Shown here piece by piece: positions 5,899-6,139 of a stretch of DNA of 6,139 nt. A program made the position numbers and the translations under genes. Under the pieces are notes generated by a model. That model was not told the origin of the DNA and ran no database searches. It saw nothing but the letters and a program-made list of their open reading frames with translations. Location of the stretch: positions 1 through 6,139 of the forward strand of contig CAMRBT010000093.1 of assembly GCA_947040475.1 (NCBI GenBank), read 5' to 3'. The DNA is from an uncultured Brevinema sp. (lineage in GTDB: Bacteria; Spirochaetota; Brevinematia; Brevinematales; Brevinemataceae). Positions within the stretch are counted from its first letter, which is position 1. Every line of letters begins with the position of its first letter.

Positions 5899-6086
5899 TT
5901 ATCACAAAAACTATTTCATATATTAAGATCAAAAAAATATTTCTACAGAAAATTCTATAGAAATTATTACTAGTATCACTTCTATTATTATACAATATAA
6001 TAAAGATATGGCAATAATAATTTTATATTATTTTTCTAGCAAGTTATTTCTCTATCTATACTGATTATAATATTACCCCTAAGCCC
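5899..6086. other. AT-rich intergenic stretch without a recognised gene
   Basis: Together with the flanking leader and edge signals this is a 329-base gap (5811-6139). I see no coding frame with a ribosome site, no tRNA-like fold and no clear terminator. It holds two tandem TTCTAYAGAA elements (5941-5962) and a T/A-rich tract (5981-6035) with several chance -10-like hexamers. It separates divergent genes: the lipoprotein to the left and a plus-strand gene beginning beyond the edge. Confidence 0.6.
5941..5962. repeat. Two tandem TTCTAYAGAA palindromic elements
   Basis: TTCTACAGAA (5941-5950) and the perfect palindrome TTCTATAGAA (5953-5962) repeat with a 12-base period, about one helical turn. 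They lie roughly 45 bases upstream of the -35 of the lipoprotein promoter. The spacing could suit two regulator dimers on the same face, but no regulator is recognised. Confidence 0.5.
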
Positions 6087-6139
6087 TTGCCTTATAAAAA
6101 AAAGTTGAGTATCTTTGTACTACTATAAAAAACAGGAGG
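6087..6139 (+). promoter_or_regulatory. Possible promoter and ribosome site of a gene starting past the right edge
   Basis: AGGAGG (6134-6139) is a full Shine-Dalgarno match, so a start codon probably lies 5-10 bases beyond the window. TTGCCT (6087-6092), a 17-base spacer and TATCTT (6110-6115) form a moderate promoter candidate that would start transcription near 6122. The ribosome site is convincing by sequence; the promoter is tentative. Confidence 0.5.

Noticed and set aside
5284..5973. Long plus-strand open frame of 229 codons antisense to the lipoprotein gene
   Set aside because: No ribosome site, composition typical of the complement of a Thr/Ala/Val-rich protein, and it runs through the real promoter and leader of the minus-strand gene. 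It is a shadow frame.

Overview
The window is AT-rich (about one third G+C by eye) and bacterial. It holds four protein genes on both strands, strong AGGAG-type ribosome sites, and compact intergenic spaces. The low G+C and exported lipoprotein content would fit a spirochaete or another low-GC anaerobe, but nothing here fixes the taxon. I see no rRNA, tRNA, CRISPR array, transposase, integrase or phage gene.

Layout. (1) 43-1767 (+) encodes a 574-residue protein whose C-terminal two thirds carries an ATP-type phosphoenolpyruvate carboxykinase (PEPCK) active-site constellation on an HprK-like P-loop. (2) A near-perfect bidirectional terminator (1778-1819) separates it from the convergent gene 1842-3242 (-), a 466-residue glutamate decarboxylase of the GadA/GadB type with its PLP lysine and C-terminal histidine intact. 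(3) A 152-base divergent region (3243-3394) is packed with AT-rich palindromes and an 18-bp tandem repeat. It separates the decarboxylase from 3395-3802 (+), a small exported protein of unknown function. (4) A 28-bp tandem repeat, a minus-strand terminator and a 15-bp tandem repeat fill the convergent gap up to 3957-5810 (-). That gene encodes a 617-residue lipoprotein built from four divergent copies of a beta-rich domain of about 135-145 residues. (5) The last 329 bases (5811-6139) hold the lipoprotein promoter and 5' hairpin, two tandem TTCTAYAGAA elements, and an AGGAGG ribosome site at the right edge for a plus-strand gene that starts just outside.

The genes do not form an operon: every neighbour pair is convergent or divergent. 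PEPCK-type and glutamate decarboxylase activities both belong to C4/C5-acid metabolism (oxaloacetate and glutamate), but their convergent arrangement argues for independent control. No glutamate/GABA antiporter gene is present here. The most distinctive signals are the PEPCK/HprK-like hybrid, the four-repeat lipoprotein, the palindrome cluster over the decarboxylase promoter, a shared AAGATAA/TTATCTT inverted repeat just upstream of the ribosome sites of both exported-protein genes, and short tandem duplications in every intergenic gap.
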